A DNA stretch of 64,000 nt, from NCBI GenBank assembly GCA_965652395.1, contig CBFGUW010000016.1, positions 1 to 64,000 on the forward strand. Direction: 5' to 3'. The notes below the pieces were generated by a model. That model was not told the origin of the DNA, did not search any database, and saw nothing but the letters and a program-made list of their open reading frames with translations. Shown here piece after piece: positions 16,842 to 25,024 of this stretch. A program made the position numbers and the translations under genes. The DNA comes from Saccharospirillum sp965652395. GTDB taxonomy: Bacteria; Pseudomonadota; Gammaproteobacteria; Pseudomonadales; Natronospirillaceae. How positions within the stretch are numbered: position 1 is the first letter of the stretch; every line of letters starts with the position of its first letter.

Positions 16842-18393
16842 GCCATCCACTCAGGTGGATGTCCTGATCGTCGGCGCGGGCTCCACGGGAGCGGTGCTCG
16901 CCAACCGACTGCGCGAGAACCCGTCGCGGCAGGTGCTTGTGCTCGAAGCGGCACCTTACACCCAGCCCGCCGACCTACGCCGGGCGCTGCTGAACGGGCG
17001 CCATCCGGCGGTAAAGCCGGGCTTGAACTGGGACATACCCATTGGCATCAAGGCGGCCGGGCCATCGGGCCGGTTCACGTACCACGCCGGTAAAGCCCTG
17101 GGCGGGTCCTCCGCCATCAACGCCACCCAGGCGCTGCGCGCGAGGCCCTCGGATTTTGAATCTTGGGCGGGCGAGTGCGGAGAAGCCTGGTCGTGGAACA
17201 GAGTGCTGCCCTATTTCCGCCTTTTGGAAAACGATCCGGAGGGCAGGGAAGAGTGGCACGGCCGCGACGGGCCGCTGCCTATCCGCCGCGAAAAACCATC
17301 CGAATTGAGCCCTCTTCAGGCCGGGTTATATCGGGCCTGTCAGGACCTCGGCTTCGAAGAAACAGCGGACCACAACGCCCCCGATGCCGAGGGCTTAGGG
17401 ATGATCCCAAAGAACGTGGTGAACGGGCGGCGCATCTCCACGGCCGAGGCCTACCTCGAACCGGCCTTGGATCGCGCCAATCTCACCCTCCTGGCTCATG
17501 CACGGGTGCACCGACTGCTGATTGATTCCACGGGACGCTGCGAGGGTGTCGAGGCCGAGCTGGAAGGTCGACCGGTCCGCTTTAGCGCAGGCAAAGTAAT
17601 TCTCTGTGCCGGGGCGATTCAAACGCCTCTGTTGTTGCAGCGCTCAGGTATAGGCCCGCCACCTTTGCTGAACCGTCTGGGCCTTCGCATACACAGTGCC
17701 TTACCCGGTGTCGGCGAGAACCTGATGGACCATCCGGTCGTCGGGCTTTGGGGCGAACCTCGCCCGGAGGCCTGTCAGCCCGGCGAGCCACTGCGCCAGG
17801 TGTTGCTCAACACCCGCTCCAACCCACGGCTTGCCGAACCCGACCTTCATCTTGCGCTGATGGCCGGAATGACGATGGCCGATGTTTCCCCAGGCCGAAC
17901 GGGCGCCACCGACCGTCTGGCCGGTCTGACCGTCTGCCTGAACCAATCCTTCTCGCGCGGCCATGTCCGGCTGACCACTCCCGATGCCAAAGCACTACCC
18001 GATGCGAATCTCAACTGCCTGGGCGACAGCCGGGACCTCACGCCCTTGATCGAAGGCGTCCGCCTTGGCTGGCAACTGCTGCAACAACCGGCATTGAAAA
18101 CGGGGTTCCGCCATATTCTGGCCTGGACCGCCCCCCTGATTGAGTCGGACGCCGCATTGGCCGGAGCCATTCGCCAGTTCGTGCGGCCCGCCGCTCACCT
18201 GGGTGGATCAGCCCGCATGGGTCGTTCCCCGGAGCAGGGCGCCGTGGTCGATTCCGATGGCAAAGTCTTTGGTGTGGACCGTCTTTACATCGCAGATGCT
18301 TCGATTTTGCCTCGTCTTCCCAGCGCGCCCCCCCATCTCACCCTATTGATGATGGCGGAGAAACTGGCGGCGGAGTCGACATTGAACCAATAG
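16834..18393 (+). CDS. GMC family FAD-dependent oxidoreductase (first of a pair)
   Basis: A 519-residue glucose-methanol-choline oxidoreductase. The FAD-binding motif VDVLIVGAGSTGAVLANRL is at the N-terminus, followed by GGSSAINATQALRARPSDFESWA (GMC signature 1) and GAIQTPLLLQRSGIG (signature 2). The C-terminal active site has His in AHLGGSARMG and a second His in SAPPHLTLLM. Such enzymes oxidise alcohols, sometimes on to acids, or act on aldehyde hydrates. Here it follows a reductase-ending NRPS and overlaps its stop by eight bases, so it probably tailors the released alcohol or aldehyde. The ATG at 16834 follows GGGATG; ATGs at 16816 and 16825 are alternatives. There is no signal peptide. 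Confidence 0.88.
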   Translation: MFEPSTQVDVLIVGAGSTGAVLANRLRENPSRQVLVLEAAPYTQPADLRRALLNGRHPAVKPGLNWDIPIGIKAAGPSGRFTYHAGKALGGSSAINATQALRARPSDFESWAGECGEAWSWNRVLPYFRLLENDPEGREEWHGRDGPLPIRREKPSELSPLQAGLYRACQDLGFEETADHNAPDAEGLGMIPKNVVNGRRISTAEAYLEPALDRANLTLLAHARVHRLLIDSTGRCEGVEAELEGRPVRFSAGKVILCAGAIQTPLLLQRSGIGPPPLLNRLGLRIHSALPGVGENLMDHPVVGLWGEPRPEACQPGEPLRQVLLNTRSNPRLAEPDLHLALMAGMTMADVSPGRTGATDRLAGLTVCLNQSFSRGHVRLTTPDAKALPDANLNCLGDSRDLTPLIEGVRLGWQLLQQPALKTGFRHILAWTAPLIESDAALAGAIRQFVRPAAHLGGSARMGRSPEQGAVVDSDGKVFGVDRLYIADASILPRLPSAPPHLTLLMMAEKLAAESTLNQ

Positions 18394-18407
18394 AGGCTTT
18401 TAAACCG

Positions 18408-20012
18408 ATGGAATACGACGACATCATAATAGGCGCGGGTTCAACCGGCGCCGTTATCGCCGCCCGGCTCAGCGAAAGCCCGGAGCGGCGGGTATTATTG
18501 ATCGAAGCCGGGCCGGATTACCCGGGAACCCAACAGACGCCCGCTGAACTGCTGGCCGCCAACACGCCCGTGCTGCAAGGATACAACTGGCCCCTCAAGG
18601 CCTGGATGCGCGAACCGGACTGGCTGACCACCCTGAAAAACGCCGGCACCGCCTTCGCCGCGGGGGATACCACCAGCCGCTTGGCCATGGCTCGGGCAGC
18701 TATTCAGTCTCAACGCCATGGCCGCTCGGCACTGACCCGGTTCGACTATCCGCTCGGCCGGGTCGTGGGTGGCTGCTCGGCGGTTAACGGCACCATCGCC
18801 ATGCCAGGCACCGCCGAGGACTTCGAAGACTGGGCCGCTCAGGGCAACCCCGCCTGGCGCTGGCAGGAGGTCGCACCGGTTTTCGAGCGGCTGTATGAAA
18901 CCGGGCACCTGTCCCTGCGGCGGGAACCAGCCAACCGCCTGTCTCAGGCCCAAAAAGCCTTCCAGAACGCCTGCCTCGCCTTGGGTTACCGGGAAAACAC
19001 CCACCCGGAAACAGTGGGCCTTGAACGACTGACACGCAACGTCGCCAACGGTACACGCCTCTCCACCGCCATCGCCTACCTCGACCCGGCCCGGGCCAGA
19101 CCCAATCTGCATATACGCAGCCATACCCTGGTGCATCGGATTCTGTGGCAGGGCAACCGGGCTGTTGGCGTCGCAGCCCGGCAGGGCGATACCCTGGTTG
19201 AGTGGCAGGGCAAGCGTATTTTTCTCTGCGCGGGCGCCATTAACAGCCCCGCCATTTTGATGCGCTCCGGCGTGGGCGATGCGGCGTCGCTGTCACCCTT
19301 GGGTATTACACCGGTTATCCATCGCCCCGGTGTCGGTCAAAACCTGATTGACCATCCTTCCATCGGCCTTTGGTTCGCCCCCAAACCGGGAGCCGGGCAC
19401 AGCCGGGAAGAGGTTCACCAACTGATGCTCCGGTTTGCTTCCAGCACCGCCCGGGGCCGACCCGACTTGCAGCTGTTGATGACCGGCGCTGTAGAAACCC
19501 AACGCTTCCCCGAGCTTCAGGCCGCCTTGAATTCACCGCTGGTCATGTCCGTCACCCTGGTGCTGGCCAAACCCGAATCCCGCGGGCAAGTCGATTTGGT
19601 CTCACCGGCCCCGGAAGAGCCCCCCGCCATCTACCTCAACTGCGGTACGGCAGAGCGGGATCGGCACAGACTGATGGAAGGCCTGCGCACCGGCTGGCGG
19701 CTCTATCAACAACCCTCCCTGCAAAGCCTTGTGCAGCGCGGCTTCATCTGGAACGACACCCTCATCCATTCCGACCACCTGCTGGAAAAAACCCTCGCCA
19801 CCTTCGTGCGCGGCTCCTGGCACCCCGTCGGCACCGCCCGCATGGGCCCGGTCGAAGACCCGATGGCCGTGGTCGACCAATACGGCGCTGTTCATGGCGC
19901 CGATAAACTCATCGTCGCCGACGCCTCCATCATGCCGGATATTCCCAGCGTACCGACCAATTTGACGTGCATTATGATTGGGGAGAAGTTGGTGGAGTAT
20001 TGGAGAGACTAA
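18408..20012 (+). CDS. GMC family FAD-dependent oxidoreductase (second of a pair)
   Basis: A 534-residue GMC enzyme starting 14 bases after the first one. The FAD motif is DDIIIGAGSTGAVIAARL, the GMC signature 1 region is GRVVGGCSAVNGTIAMPG, signature 2 is GAINSPAILMRSGVG, and the active site is WHPVGTARMG with Asn in PTNLTCIM. The His/Asn pair differs from the His/His pair of its neighbour. The region around residues 60-110 has an extra segment not seen in the first enzyme. The two are clearly related but diverged, which suggests different steps or substrates rather than a recent duplication. It is the last gene of the cluster and overlaps the convergent gntR gene by four bases at the stop codons. 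Confidence 0.88.
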   Translation: MEYDDIIIGAGSTGAVIAARLSESPERRVLLIEAGPDYPGTQQTPAELLAANTPVLQGYNWPLKAWMREPDWLTTLKNAGTAFAAGDTTSRLAMARAAIQSQRHGRSALTRFDYPLGRVVGGCSAVNGTIAMPGTAEDFEDWAAQGNPAWRWQEVAPVFERLYETGHLSLRREPANRLSQAQKAFQNACLALGYRENTHPETVGLERLTRNVANGTRLSTAIAYLDPARARPNLHIRSHTLVHRILWQGNRAVGVAARQGDTLVEWQGKRIFLCAGAINSPAILMRSGVGDAASLSPLGITPVIHRPGVGQNLIDHPSIGLWFAPKPGAGHSREEVHQLMLRFASSTARGRPDLQLLMTGAVETQRFPELQAALNSPLVMSVTLVLAKPESRGQVDLVSPAPEEPPAIYLNCGTAERDRHRLMEGLRTGWRLYQQPSLQSLVQRGFIWNDTLIHSDHLLEKTLATFVRGSWHPVGTARMGPVEDPMAVVDQYGAVHGADKLIVADASIMPDIPSVPTNLTCIMIGEKLVEYWRD

Positions 20013-21004
20013 ACCGTCCCCCCCACTTCAATCCGATAACCCAAATCGATTACCGCTTCGGACTTGTCGTCACCCTGAATCCGCCGCAGCAACTCCCGTG
20101 CGGCGCGCTCCCCTATGGCTTCCCTCGGCGTGATCACACTGGCCAGGCGCGGGGCCATCACCTGGCCGACGTCGTGGCCGTGAAACCCGGCTATGGCCAT
20201 TTGTTCGGGCACTTTAATGCCGCGTTTCAGGCATTCGAAATAGGCGCCGACGGCAACGTCGTCGTTGGTGCAAAAGAGACCGTCGGTTTCGGGGTGATGT
20301 TCCAGTACCTGGTCCATCAGGGCAGCTCCCACGCTGTAGGATGACCGTTCGGAACAGCGAAGTGTGAGCGGAGTAAAACCGGCCTCCCGCAGGGCTCTGT
20401 TATAGCCTTCCTGACGTTGCAGGGTTCGCGCATCGAGGCGGACCGCGAGATACAGAATATGGCGGCGACCGCGTTCGATCATGGCGCGCACCATGTCATA
20501 CGCGGCCTGGACGTTATCGAACCCCACCGCCTGATGAATGGCGCGACTGTGGGTGTCCATGATCTCCACTGTGGGAATACCGGCGGTCTCCAACATCCGC
20601 AGAGTGCGTTCGGTGTGCTGGCTTTCAGACAGGATAACGCCGTCGACGTTGTAACTCAGCAAAGAGGCCAGGCTGCGTTCTTCCATTTCCTGGCTGTAGC
20701 CGTAGTGCGCGAGCATCAGGTGATAGTTCAGCGGCTCGGTCACCTGCTCGATGCCTTTGATGACATCGGCAAACACTTGGTTGGTGAGCGAGGGCAGTAG
20801 CACACCGATCGCACGACTGGTTGACTTGGAAAGAATGTCCGGCCCCCGGTTGGGGATATATCCCAGCTGTTCAGCCACCTCGAATATGCGTTCGCGCAGA
20901 CCTTCGGACACCGTTTCCGGGTCCCGCAGGCACCGGCTGACGGTCATTTTGGTGGCGCCGACCTGATCGGCGATGTCCTGCAGGGTGGGGCGTCTTTTTT
21001 TCAC
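20009..21004 (-). CDS. gntR: LacI-family repressor, GntR-like (gluconate)
   Basis: A 331-residue repressor, the same length as E. coli GntR. The N-terminal helix-turn-helix reads LQDIADQVGATKMTVSRCLRDPETVSEGLRERI, followed by a hinge and a periplasmic-binding-protein-like sensor domain (IGVLLPSLTNQVFADVIKGIEQ...). It lies at the end of an operon with gluconokinase and a TRAP transporter. Two perfect GTTACCGGTAAC sites, the GntR/IdnR-type operator, precede that operon. The effector is therefore expected to be gluconate or a related sugar acid. The start codon is GTG at 21004 with only a weak ribosome site. Confidence 0.85.
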   Translation of the reverse strand: MKKRRPTLQDIADQVGATKMTVSRCLRDPETVSEGLRERIFEVAEQLGYIPNRGPDILSKSTSRAIGVLLPSLTNQVFADVIKGIEQVTEPLNYHLMLAHYGYSQEMEERSLASLLSYNVDGVILSESQHTERTLRMLETAGIPTVEIMDTHSRAIHQAVGFDNVQAAYDMVRAMIERGRRHILYLAVRLDARTLQRQEGYNRALREAGFTPLTLRCSERSSYSVGAALMDQVLEHHPETDGLFCTNDDVAVGAYFECLKRGIKVPEQMAIAGFHGHDVGQVMAPRLASVITPREAIGERAARELLRRIQGDDKSEAVIDLGYRIEVGGTV

Positions 21005-21084
21005 ATCACTTCGCTTCTGCCTGATTACCGCCGGTTATGATACATGGAGTCTTGGTTGGATGCTTAGATGCTTGACGGAAGATG

Positions 21085-21588
21085 CTAAGTGGGAGACGAG
21101 ACCTCCAGAGCCTTCATGCAGCTGGCCAATACCTTGTCGGGTGATTGGCGGATGTCGATACGAATGGCTTCCGTCGCTTGTGGTACTTCCAGTTGTTCGA
21201 ATTGGCTTTGCAACATTGTGCGGCCGTTGAAGTAGTGGTCCTCCCGCTTGGCGTGCCGCTGCCAAATGGTATCCATATCGCCATCCAGATAAAGAAAAGT
21301 CACATCGGGCCGAGCCTCACGCAATCGATCCCGATAGGTTTTTCGCAGGGCCGAGCAGGCCAGAACAATCCTCGGATGATCTCTCATCAACCCCGCCAGA
21401 TCGTCCAGCCAATCTCGTCGGTCATCATCGGACAGCGGAATACCGTTAGCCATTTTGTGCACGTTCTCGGCACTGTGAAAATCGTCCGCATCGAAAAAAG
21501 GCAGGCCGAGCTGCTCCGCCAATCGAATGCCTATCGAGCTTTTCCCGCTGCCCGATACACCCATTACCACGATACAGTTCCTTGTCAT
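21085..21588 (-). CDS. gntK: Gluconokinase
   Basis: A 167-residue GntK/IdnK-type kinase that phosphorylates D-gluconate to 6-phosphogluconate with ATP. It shows the P-loop GVSGSGKSSIG, the substrate motif FFDADDFHSAENVHKMANGIPLSDDDRRDWL, ACSALRKTYRDRLR, and the C-terminal region with KREDHYFNGRTMLQSQFEQLE. All are standard. It begins one base after the stop of the TRAP large permease gene, so the two are translationally linked. The product would enter the Entner-Doudoroff or pentose phosphate route; those enzymes are not in this window. Confidence 0.93.
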   Translation of the reverse strand: MTRNCIVVMGVSGSGKSSIGIRLAEQLGLPFFDADDFHSAENVHKMANGIPLSDDDRRDWLDDLAGLMRDHPRIVLACSALRKTYRDRLREARPDVTFLYLDGDMDTIWQRHAKREDHYFNGRTMLQSQFEQLEVPQATEAIRIDIRQSPDKVLASCMKALEVSSPT

Positions 21589-21589
21589 C

Positions 21590-22909
21590 TTATTGCCACC
21601 ATAGAGCCAGTTGCGGAAAGGCGATCAGTAGACCGAGGGCTATAATCTGCAAACCGATGAACGGCAACAATGAACGGAATATCTCGCCCAAAGAAATGTC
21701 TTTCGGTGCGACTGATTTGAGATAAAACGCCGCCGGGCCGAACGGCGGTGACAGAAAAGAGACCTGCATGTTCATGCAAAACACCACGCCGAACCAGATC
21801 GGGTCGTAGCCGAGTTCTTTGATAATCGGTACGAAGATCGGCATGGTCAGCAAGGCCACGCCCACCCAATCCAGAAACATACCCAACACCAGCAAAATCA
21901 CCATCATGAACAGAATAGTGGCCAGTCCATTACCGCCGCTGACGGCAAATACCGTATCACGTACGAACTCGATACCACCCATCAGGTTATACACACCCAC
22001 CAGGGCCGTTGCGCCGATGCCAATCCAAATAATCATGCCGCAGGTGCGCAATGTGGTGACACAGGATTTGCGGATCATATCCAAACTGAGTTCGCCACGT
22101 ATCAAGGTACTCAGTGCAATGCCCAACACACCCAATGCAGAAGCTTCTGTAACTGAAGCGATGCCGGTATAGATACTACCCAGTACAACCATGACCGACA
22201 GTATTGGAAAAAAGAGGGCTTTGAAAAAATTAGGAGCCGGGGTGTTGTCCTGCTCCGCATTATCGGAAGGCAGTGGAGCAAGGTGTGGCTTCAAGTGCGC
22301 CATCAGCAACACATAGCCCATGTATAAACCCGCCAATATCAAAGCCGGTAAAAACGCACCTTTGAACAGCTCACCAATCGAAACGTTGGCGGTCAGCCCG
22401 TAAATAATCAGCACGATACTGGGCGGCAACATGGTGCCTAAAGCGCCACCGGCACAGGTTGTACCGATCGCCAGGCGACGGTCGTAACCCAAGCGCAGCA
22501 TTTGCGGTAACGCTAATATGCCAAGCAACACCGTTTCACCACCAATCACCCCCGACATGGAGGCCAGAATGACGGCCACGATCAATGTTTGTATGGCAAC
22601 CCCGCCACGAAGCTTGCGACCGATGCGATTCATCGCATCGAATAAATCTCTGGCGATTCCCGAGTGGTCCAATAACGCGGCCATGAGCACAAACATGGGC
22701 ACGGCCAGAAAAACATAACTGCCGATAAAACTGTATAGCCGACTGCTGACAATCCCGAGTGCGTTCGGGCCGAACCATCCCAGAGCGAAAATCAACGCAA
22801 CAAAGCCGGTTACAAAAGCCAGCTGCATGCCTGTCAGCAACAGCAGAATCATCAGCCCCAGCATTAACAGGCTGCCGTAAGCGATGCCCAATGAGGATAA
22901 TTCAAACAT
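21590..22909 (-). CDS. dctM: TRAP transporter large permease (DctM)
   Basis: A 439-residue inner-membrane protein with about 12 hydrophobic helices. The N-terminal segment MLGLMILLLLTGMQLAFVTGFVALIF, GGETVLLGILALPQMLRLGYDRRLAIGTTCAGGALGTMLPPSIVLIIYG and the C-terminal SFLSPPFGPAAFYLKSVAP are hallmarks of DctM. It forms the ion-driven pore of the TRAP system with DctQ. The ATG at 22909 overlaps the DctQ stop (TGATG). The frame is open for 71 more codons upstream, but that part lies inside dctQ. Gluconokinase and GntR-like genes follow, so gluconate is the probable substrate. Confidence 0.92.
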   Translation of the reverse strand: MFELSSLGIAYGSLLMLGLMILLLLTGMQLAFVTGFVALIFALGWFGPNALGIVSSRLYSFIGSYVFLAVPMFVLMAALLDHSGIARDLFDAMNRIGRKLRGGVAIQTLIVAVILASMSGVIGGETVLLGILALPQMLRLGYDRRLAIGTTCAGGALGTMLPPSIVLIIYGLTANVSIGELFKGAFLPALILAGLYMGYVLLMAHLKPHLAPLPSDNAEQDNTPAPNFFKALFFPILSVMVVLGSIYTGIASVTEASALGVLGIALSTLIRGELSLDMIRKSCVTTLRTCGMIIWIGIGATALVGVYNLMGGIEFVRDTVFAVSGGNGLATILFMMVILLVLGMFLDWVGVALLTMPIFVPIIKELGYDPIWFGVVFCMNMQVSFLSPPFGPAAFYLKSVAPKDISLGEIFRSLLPFIGLQIIALGLLIAFPQLALWWQ

Positions 22910-23466
22910 CAGTTTTTCCCCAACAACAGGCGGACATCCCGCACCAGATGAAGCACGAACTGGATGGTCATGACACCGAAGGCAAGCAGGATCATTACTT
23001 TGAGATAGGCGGGAAAAGCCGGGTTCCATGCCGAACCCGAGGTCTCCAAACGAAAATCCCCCCAGGGCGCCAGCACCGCTTTGCGCGCCATGGTCCAACT
23101 CGCAAACAGCATCATGCCGCAAAACGCCAGACCAAACAGGTGATGCACAATGCGCAGCGCGGTTTTGGTTTTTTCCGACACAGCGTCATAAACCAACACC
23201 ACCCGAACATGCCGATCCGTTGCCAGAGCATAGAGACCACCAAAAACAAAAAGAGCGCCGCCAAAAAAAGTGGCCGTCTCATGCACCCAAATAGTCGGAT
23301 CATCGAACAAATAGCGCCGCGCGATTTCGTAACATGAAACCACGGCAACCAAAGCAAAAATCCAACTGAGTTTTTCACCCAGCCAAACGATACCCCGGTC
23401 GAGCCAATTGCTCGCCCGTTCCGAATCCACCTCGGATTCAGGTGCTTGGTGTTGGAGTTCAGTCAT
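22909..23466 (-). CDS. dctQ: TRAP transporter small permease (DctQ)
   Basis: A 185-residue membrane protein with four predicted helices: WIFALVAVVSCYEIA, ATFFGGALFVFGGLYAL, LFGLAFCGMMLFASW and VMILLAFGVMTIQFVL. It has the family's Arg-Arg-Tyr after helix 1 and E-(T/A)-x-x-F before helix 2. It is longer at the N-terminus (about 20 polar residues) than many members. It couples to the large permease, which starts within its stop codon. The upstream dctP gene is separated from it by 328 bases of repeats. Confidence 0.88.
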   Translation of the reverse strand: MTELQHQAPESEVDSERASNWLDRGIVWLGEKLSWIFALVAVVSCYEIARRYLFDDPTIWVHETATFFGGALFVFGGLYALATDRHVRVVLVYDAVSEKTKTALRIVHHLFGLAFCGMMLFASWTMARKAVLAPWGDFRLETSGSAWNPAFPAYLKVMILLAFGVMTIQFVLHLVRDVRLLLGKN

Positions 23467-23512
23467 TTTTGTAGCTCTCTTTGTGCTGAAGGCTGAAGGC
23501 TGGATGCTGTAT

Positions 23513-23775
23513 GGGAGACGGGAGACGCTAAGGCTTGGTCTCTTGCCATTTTTAGCGTTCTGCGTTTCCCGTTATGCGTCTAGCGATTCACCGCTGTACG
23601 CTCATCGGGAGACGGGAGACGCTAAGGCTTGGTCTCTTGCCATTTTTAGCGTTCAGCGTCTCCCATCAAGCGTCCAGCGACCCACCACTGTACGCTCATC
23701 GGGAGACGGGAAACGCTAGAGCCCAGTCTCGTGCCGTTCTTGGCGTTCAGCGTCTCCCGTAACGCGTCTCCCGAC
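23513..23775. repeat. 94-bp tandem repeat, about 2.8 copies, inside the TRAP operon
   Basis: Units start at 23513, 23607 and 23701, spaced exactly 94 bases, each beginning GGGAGACGGGAAACG or GGGAGACGGGAGACG. Copies 1 and 2 are nearly identical; copy 3 is more diverged and truncated. Within a unit a 10-bp perfect stem can form (copy 2: 23614-23623 with 23655-23664). A related, degenerate copy lies at 29356-29421 and weaker pieces lie at 21070-21100. The array fills most of the gap between dctP and dctQ on the minus strand. Confidence 0.9.
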
Positions 23776-23794
23776 GAGCGTCAACTCGCTCGTC

Positions 23795-24808
23795 TCACAA
23801 CAGCCCCTGCGACTCCAAATAAGCCGTCACCGAGTCATACACTTTCTGCGCATTCGGTGATTGCTCGGCATATTTTTCCCACTGGGTTCTGGCGATGGCG
23901 CGGAATTTCTTGCGCTCTTCATCGGACCAATCGTGAATGGTGATGTCCGGATTGGCGCGGGCGTCTTTCACGGCATCCACATCCGCCATGGCGAGTTGGG
24001 TGCTGATATCGTTGGCGAAATCACGAACGGAAACGGTGAAAATAGCCTGAATGTCCACTGGCAGTTCATTCCATTCATCAAGCGTCATTACGACTTCCAG
24101 CAGAGGCAGGGAGTGGAAACCCGGGTAGACCGGATGGGGCGCAATATCATGCAAACCTGAAGTATGGTTGGTGGAAAACACGGTATTGTCGGCTGCATCG
24201 ATCACGCCTTTGCTCAAGGCTGTGTAGACTTCCGAACTGGGCAGGTTCACCGGCGCGGCACCGGCAGCGGCGAAAACCGACTGCACCAGACCTTCCGGCG
24301 CGCGTAATTTCAAACCTTGCAGGTCAGCAACACTGTCGAGCGGTTTTTTCGATACAAAAGCCTCCAGGCCTGTTGCGCCACCGCCGACGAATTTCACGCC
24401 GTAGGGTTCATACAACTCATTCATCAACTCGTAACCGCCGCCGTAGTAGATGAAATCGATCAGTTGGTCCGGGCTTGACCAGGCACCAACCGTATTGCCA
24501 ACCAGACCAAAGGCCGGATCCTTACCGGAGAAATAACCGGTCACTGAAATATGGCCGTCCAGCACGCCCATCTCGATGGCATCCAAAGTTTCGGTATGGC
24601 TCACCACCGAACCCACCGGAAGAATCTCAATCTCGACCCGGCCGCCGCTCATGCGTTCCACACGCTCGGCCCATTCCTGTTTGATTTCGAAGTTCTTAAC
24701 CCCGGATGGGTCGGACGATTGAAATTTGAAGTTGTAGTCCGCCGCCTGAGCGGTCAGTGCAACGGTAGCGCCGACCAGACCAGCCAGCAGGGATTGATAA
24801 GGGTTCAT
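23795..24808 (-). CDS. dctP: TRAP transporter substrate-binding protein (DctP)
   Basis: A 337-residue periplasmic solute-binding protein with a signal peptide (LLAGLVGATVALTAQAADY). It contains the DctP-type features VVSHTETLDAIEMGVLDG, KLRAPEGLVQSVFAAAGAAPVNLPSSEVYTALSKGVIDAADN (with the conserved Arg that binds a carboxylate) and a C-terminal helix region. The ATG at 24808 has AGGAGA six bases upstream; the open frame continues to 24880 but through the operator region, so the longer form is unlikely. It is first in the operon, directly behind two GntR operators. The ligand is probably gluconate or another sugar acid. Confidence 0.92.
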   Translation of the reverse strand: MNPYQSLLAGLVGATVALTAQAADYNFKFQSSDPSGVKNFEIKQEWAERVERMSGGRVEIEILPVGSVVSHTETLDAIEMGVLDGHISVTGYFSGKDPAFGLVGNTVGAWSSPDQLIDFIYYGGGYELMNELYEPYGVKFVGGGATGLEAFVSKKPLDSVADLQGLKLRAPEGLVQSVFAAAGAAPVNLPSSEVYTALSKGVIDAADNTVFSTNHTSGLHDIAPHPVYPGFHSLPLLEVVMTLDEWNELPVDIQAIFTVSVRDFANDISTQLAMADVDAVKDARANPDITIHDWSDEERKKFRAIARTQWEKYAEQSPNAQKVYDSVTAYLESQGLL

Positions 24809-24846
24809 CACTGTCTCCTGCGCGATTCGTTTGTTGTTGTGTACGG

Positions 24847-24897
24847 AGTATATCGCATTAGTTACCGGTAACATACCCATGTATGTTACCGGTAACT
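24847..24897 (-). promoter_or_regulatory. Promoter with two GntR-type operators
   Basis: Two perfect 12-bp palindromes GTTACCGGTAAC lie at 24861-24872 and 24885-24896, 24 bases apart (about two helical turns), each flanked by AT on its inner side. This matches the known GntR/IdnR operator. On the minus strand a TATACT -10 hexamer is at 24847-24852, so the proximal operator covers the -35 region. Bound repressor would block RNA polymerase; the spacing suits cooperative binding or occupancy of both sites on one DNA face. Confidence 0.88.
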
Positions 24898-25024
24898 TTT
24901 CGGAGTGTACTGAAGCCGGACTCGGTTTGACAAGACCCTCGGTAAAAAATTCTGGTTCCCGCGCATCTAAAGGGGTATCTCTAGCGTATTCGAAGACCGC
25001 CCAAAAAATACGGAGTACCCACGG

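Noticed and set aside
23513..23775. Possible CRISPR array
   Set aside because: The units are contiguous 94-base repeats with no unique spacers and no cas genes nearby.
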